Below are positions 62,579 through 64,000 of a stretch of DNA of 64,000 nucleotides, piece after piece. Position numbers and translations under genes: made by a program. The stretch is from Microbacterium lacticum (GTDB lineage Bacteria; Actinomycetota; Actinomycetes; Actinomycetales; Microbacteriaceae), in NCBI RefSeq assembly GCF_006716815.1, contig NZ_VFPS01000003.1, forward strand, positions 473,047 to 537,046. The letters run 5' to 3'. Positions within the stretch are counted from its first letter, which is position 1. Each line of letters begins with the position of its first letter. Below the pieces are notes generated by a model. The model saw only the letters and a list, made by a program, of their open reading frames with translations, ran no database searches and was not told the origin of the DNA.

Positions 62579-63729
62579 GCGGCGCCGTGTCACCGCTCAC
62601 GGATCTTCGCGGCGAGTTTCCCGCCGCCCGCCTCAATGCTCGCCGCGTTGCATCGATGGTTGAGGCCCCGAACTGTGTGCGACGGACCATCTTGGATTCG
62701 GCCGGTGTGGATACCTCGCTGCTGGTGAAGAAGTTGGGCTTCAAGTCCGACCGGCAGTCGCCTCTCGCCATCAGCCGTGGCGCCCAATTCGAAGCGCTGC
62801 TGGCCCGGGACGGACGTGCACAACTAGTTCAGCTCGCACGGCGGCACCTGGGCCTCGAGCTCACGGACGTGCGTGAGAAGGATCTGTCCCCTGGCGCCAC
62901 TCGTGACCAGGTGCGCGTTCCGGCTGACATTAGGCGGGCGAAAATGACCCGTCAGGAGCTCAACCGCATCCTGCGCAAGGATCCGAATGCTCTGAATCTC
63001 CTCGTCAAGCCGCTCACCACCCTCACCATCGGCGAGCTGGAGGCGCAGCTCGAGCAGGATGTGCTCGCGTTTGCCGAGAAGGGGTCGCTGCACGTTGTCG
63101 CGATCCGCAACTTCTACCTCAAGCGCGACGACGCCGACCCAACTCTCGTCGGCAAAGCCGCTCGGGAAAGCGCCGTACATGTGCTCAGCCTGCAGCGCAT
63201 GGCTGAGGAGATGGGGTTCAGCGCCGACCAGGTCTCGACCAAGGTGCTGCTCATCCTCCCGCGCGATCTGCTCTTCATCCCCGCCGGGATCGTCCTCGAC
63301 GTCTCGAACGAAGTGCAGCATCTCGCCGACGCCATCGACCGCGTCGGCAACATCGAAGAGCTGGCCGAGAGCCTGGACCTGCCTCCGTTGCCCGCACTGC
63401 CCGTGGATCTTCAAACCGATCCCGACGATGAAGTGCTACAGAACGGGATCAGAGAGACCCTGAGTGCACTGCCGATGCGTTTCGGCGACGGGTGCGTGTC
63501 GTGTGCGCTGTTCCGACCGTGCCGGGACGAGGCCGACGCGAGCCGGTCCACAGCCCGCATGGGTTCGGCGGTCTCCGCGCTGTGCGGCGACGATGCCTCG
63601 GTGGACGAGCTGCTCGATCTGGCGGAGGGGCGGCGTGAACCTCAGGGCCCGTCTGAGTCAGCGCTGTCTACGATCCTGAGGCGCGCGAACGCCGCTGTCG
63701 TCCGCGCCCAGACCGCAGGCGCGGCCTGA
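62575..63729 (+). CDS. Cas4-like PD-(D/E)XK nuclease with a predicted 4Fe-4S cluster
   Basis: A 384-residue protein (GTG start, reading MSGAVSPLTDLRGEFPAARL). Four cysteines sit exactly as in Cas4/AddB-type nucleases: Cys34 near the N-terminus (APNCVRRTILD) and Cys307, Cys310 and Cys316 in GDGCVSCALFRPCRDE (C-x2-C-x5-C). Nuclease-like features: SRGAQFEALLA at 67-77 (Arg-Gly-x-x-Phe-Glu), a strand-Asp region LHVVAIRNFYLKRDDADPTL, and the helix AARESAVHVLSLQRMAEE in the place of the QxxxY motif. The standard E-x-K is not obvious, so activity is uncertain. It lies between the winged-helix-like gene (GTGA overlap) and another gene two bases on; no CRISPR array or cas genes are present. Confidence 0.68.
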   Translation: MSGAVSPLTDLRGEFPAARLNARRVASMVEAPNCVRRTILDSAGVDTSLLVKKLGFKSDRQSPLAISRGAQFEALLARDGRAQLVQLARRHLGLELTDVREKDLSPGATRDQVRVPADIRRAKMTRQELNRILRKDPNALNLLVKPLTTLTIGELEAQLEQDVLAFAEKGSLHVVAIRNFYLKRDDADPTLVGKAARESAVHVLSLQRMAEEMGFSADQVSTKVLLILPRDLLFIPAGIVLDVSNEVQHLADAIDRVGNIEELAESLDLPPLPALPVDLQTDPDDEVLQNGIRETLSALPMRFGDGCVSCALFRPCRDEADASRSTARMGSAVSALCGDDASVDELLDLAEGRREPQGPSESALSTILRRANAAVVRAQTAGAA

Positions 63730-63731
63730 CC

Positions 63732-64000
63732 GTGGACGAGGTCGAAACGCTCCAGGCTCTCAGGGCCTCGGCAACCGGACGCGCACAACCCCTCAGAACC
63801 ATCCGACATGTGCACGTGGCCGACAAACCGTTCGGCATCGTTGCATACCACCTTGCCGGCGACGAGGGTGCGCCGCTGGCGTTCATGTTCGGAACCGACC
63901 CGGATCCGGCAGCAGCCACCGTCGTGGTGGTTCCAGAGCCGAGAAACCGCGAACTTCGCTTCGAGGCGCTGGCTGAGTTCGGGGAGGCGCTGAACAACTA
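63732..64000 (+). CDS. Fourth gene of the methyltransferase/nuclease operon (partial)
   Basis: GTG start at 63732, two bases after the nuclease stop. It reads VETLQALRASATGRAQPLRT, then IRHVHVADKPFGIVAYHLAG, LAFMFGTDPDPAATVVVVPE, and continues through the end of the window (89 codons, no stop). The visible part has a strand-rich alpha/beta look with no motif. In systems of this sort the next gene is often a helicase or a large ATPase, but nothing here shows it. Confidence 0.55.
   Translation, partial: MDEVETLQALRASATGRAQPLRTIRHVHVADKPFGIVAYHLAGDEGAPLAFMFGTDPDPAAATVVVVPEPRNRELRFEALAEFGEALNN

Noticed and set aside
42551..64000. A CRISPR array for the Cas4-like gene
   Set aside because: No regularly spaced direct repeats were seen near it or elsewhere in the window.

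Overview
The window is high-GC actinobacterial DNA that looks like a Microbacteriaceae chromosome, most likely Microbacterium or a close relative. The basis is gene content (DUF222/HNH protein, LCP protein, leaderless genes with a TANNNT -10 six bases before the start codon, LacI-controlled sugar genes) and strong G/C third-position use. I could run no database search, so all family names rest on motifs read by eye.

Region 1 (1-19.8 kb) is chromosomal. It holds an SRPBCC protein, an HNH/DUF222 protein, a cupin, an alpha/beta hydrolase, a galactose block (galK, galT, a divergent LacI regulator, galE), glycerate kinase, phosphoglucomutase, a lipoprotein, pheA, an LLM flavin oxidoreductase, a photolyase and a diacylglycerol-kinase-like lipid kinase. 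A palindromic operator (TGTTGACGATAACA) occurs in both the galT/lacI and galE/beta-galactosidase intergenic regions, so the LacI protein probably controls both. Carbohydrate genes are also decaying here: GH3 beta-glucosidase, two GH35 beta-galactosidases and a sugar ABC permease survive only as fragments joined at abrupt junctions. A DUF218 gene is frameshifted at a 10-bp tandem repeat. An IS481-family element sits exactly on the pheA stop codon.

Region 2 (19.8-38.6 kb) is an accessory block between the lipid kinase gene and serS. It contains a 1189-residue SIR2-domain protein (probable anti-phage effector) between 34-bp imperfect direct repeats, a MerR regulator, a MobF-type relaxase/helicase, a two-component system beside an ABC exporter, a gene broken by an IS1634-type element that is itself interrupted by a second IS481 element, and a large serine recombinase. 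No type IV secretion genes are visible, so it looks like a mobilizable element or the remains of an integrative conjugative element.

Region 3 (38.6-42.6 kb) returns to core genes: serS, a HAD phosphatase, tRNA-Ser(UGA), an LCP cell-wall ligase and tRNA-Ser(GCU).

Region 4 (42.6 kb to the end) is a second island starting at tRNA-Ser(GCU). It carries a tyrosine integrase, an excisionase-like protein, an NrdH-like redoxin, plasmid-type hypothetical genes, a zeta-type toxin with a 59-residue partner, a truncated PIN gene, a 6-kb nest of four insertion sequences (IS3, two ISL3, IS1634), an ABC-2 exporter operon with an XRE regulator and paired operators, and finally an operon that runs off the window: DNA methyltransferase, coiled-coil/winged-helix-like protein, Cas4-like PD-(D/E)XK nuclease with four iron-sulfur cysteines, and an unknown fourth protein. 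That last operon, with no CRISPR array in the window, is my best candidate for an undescribed defence system.
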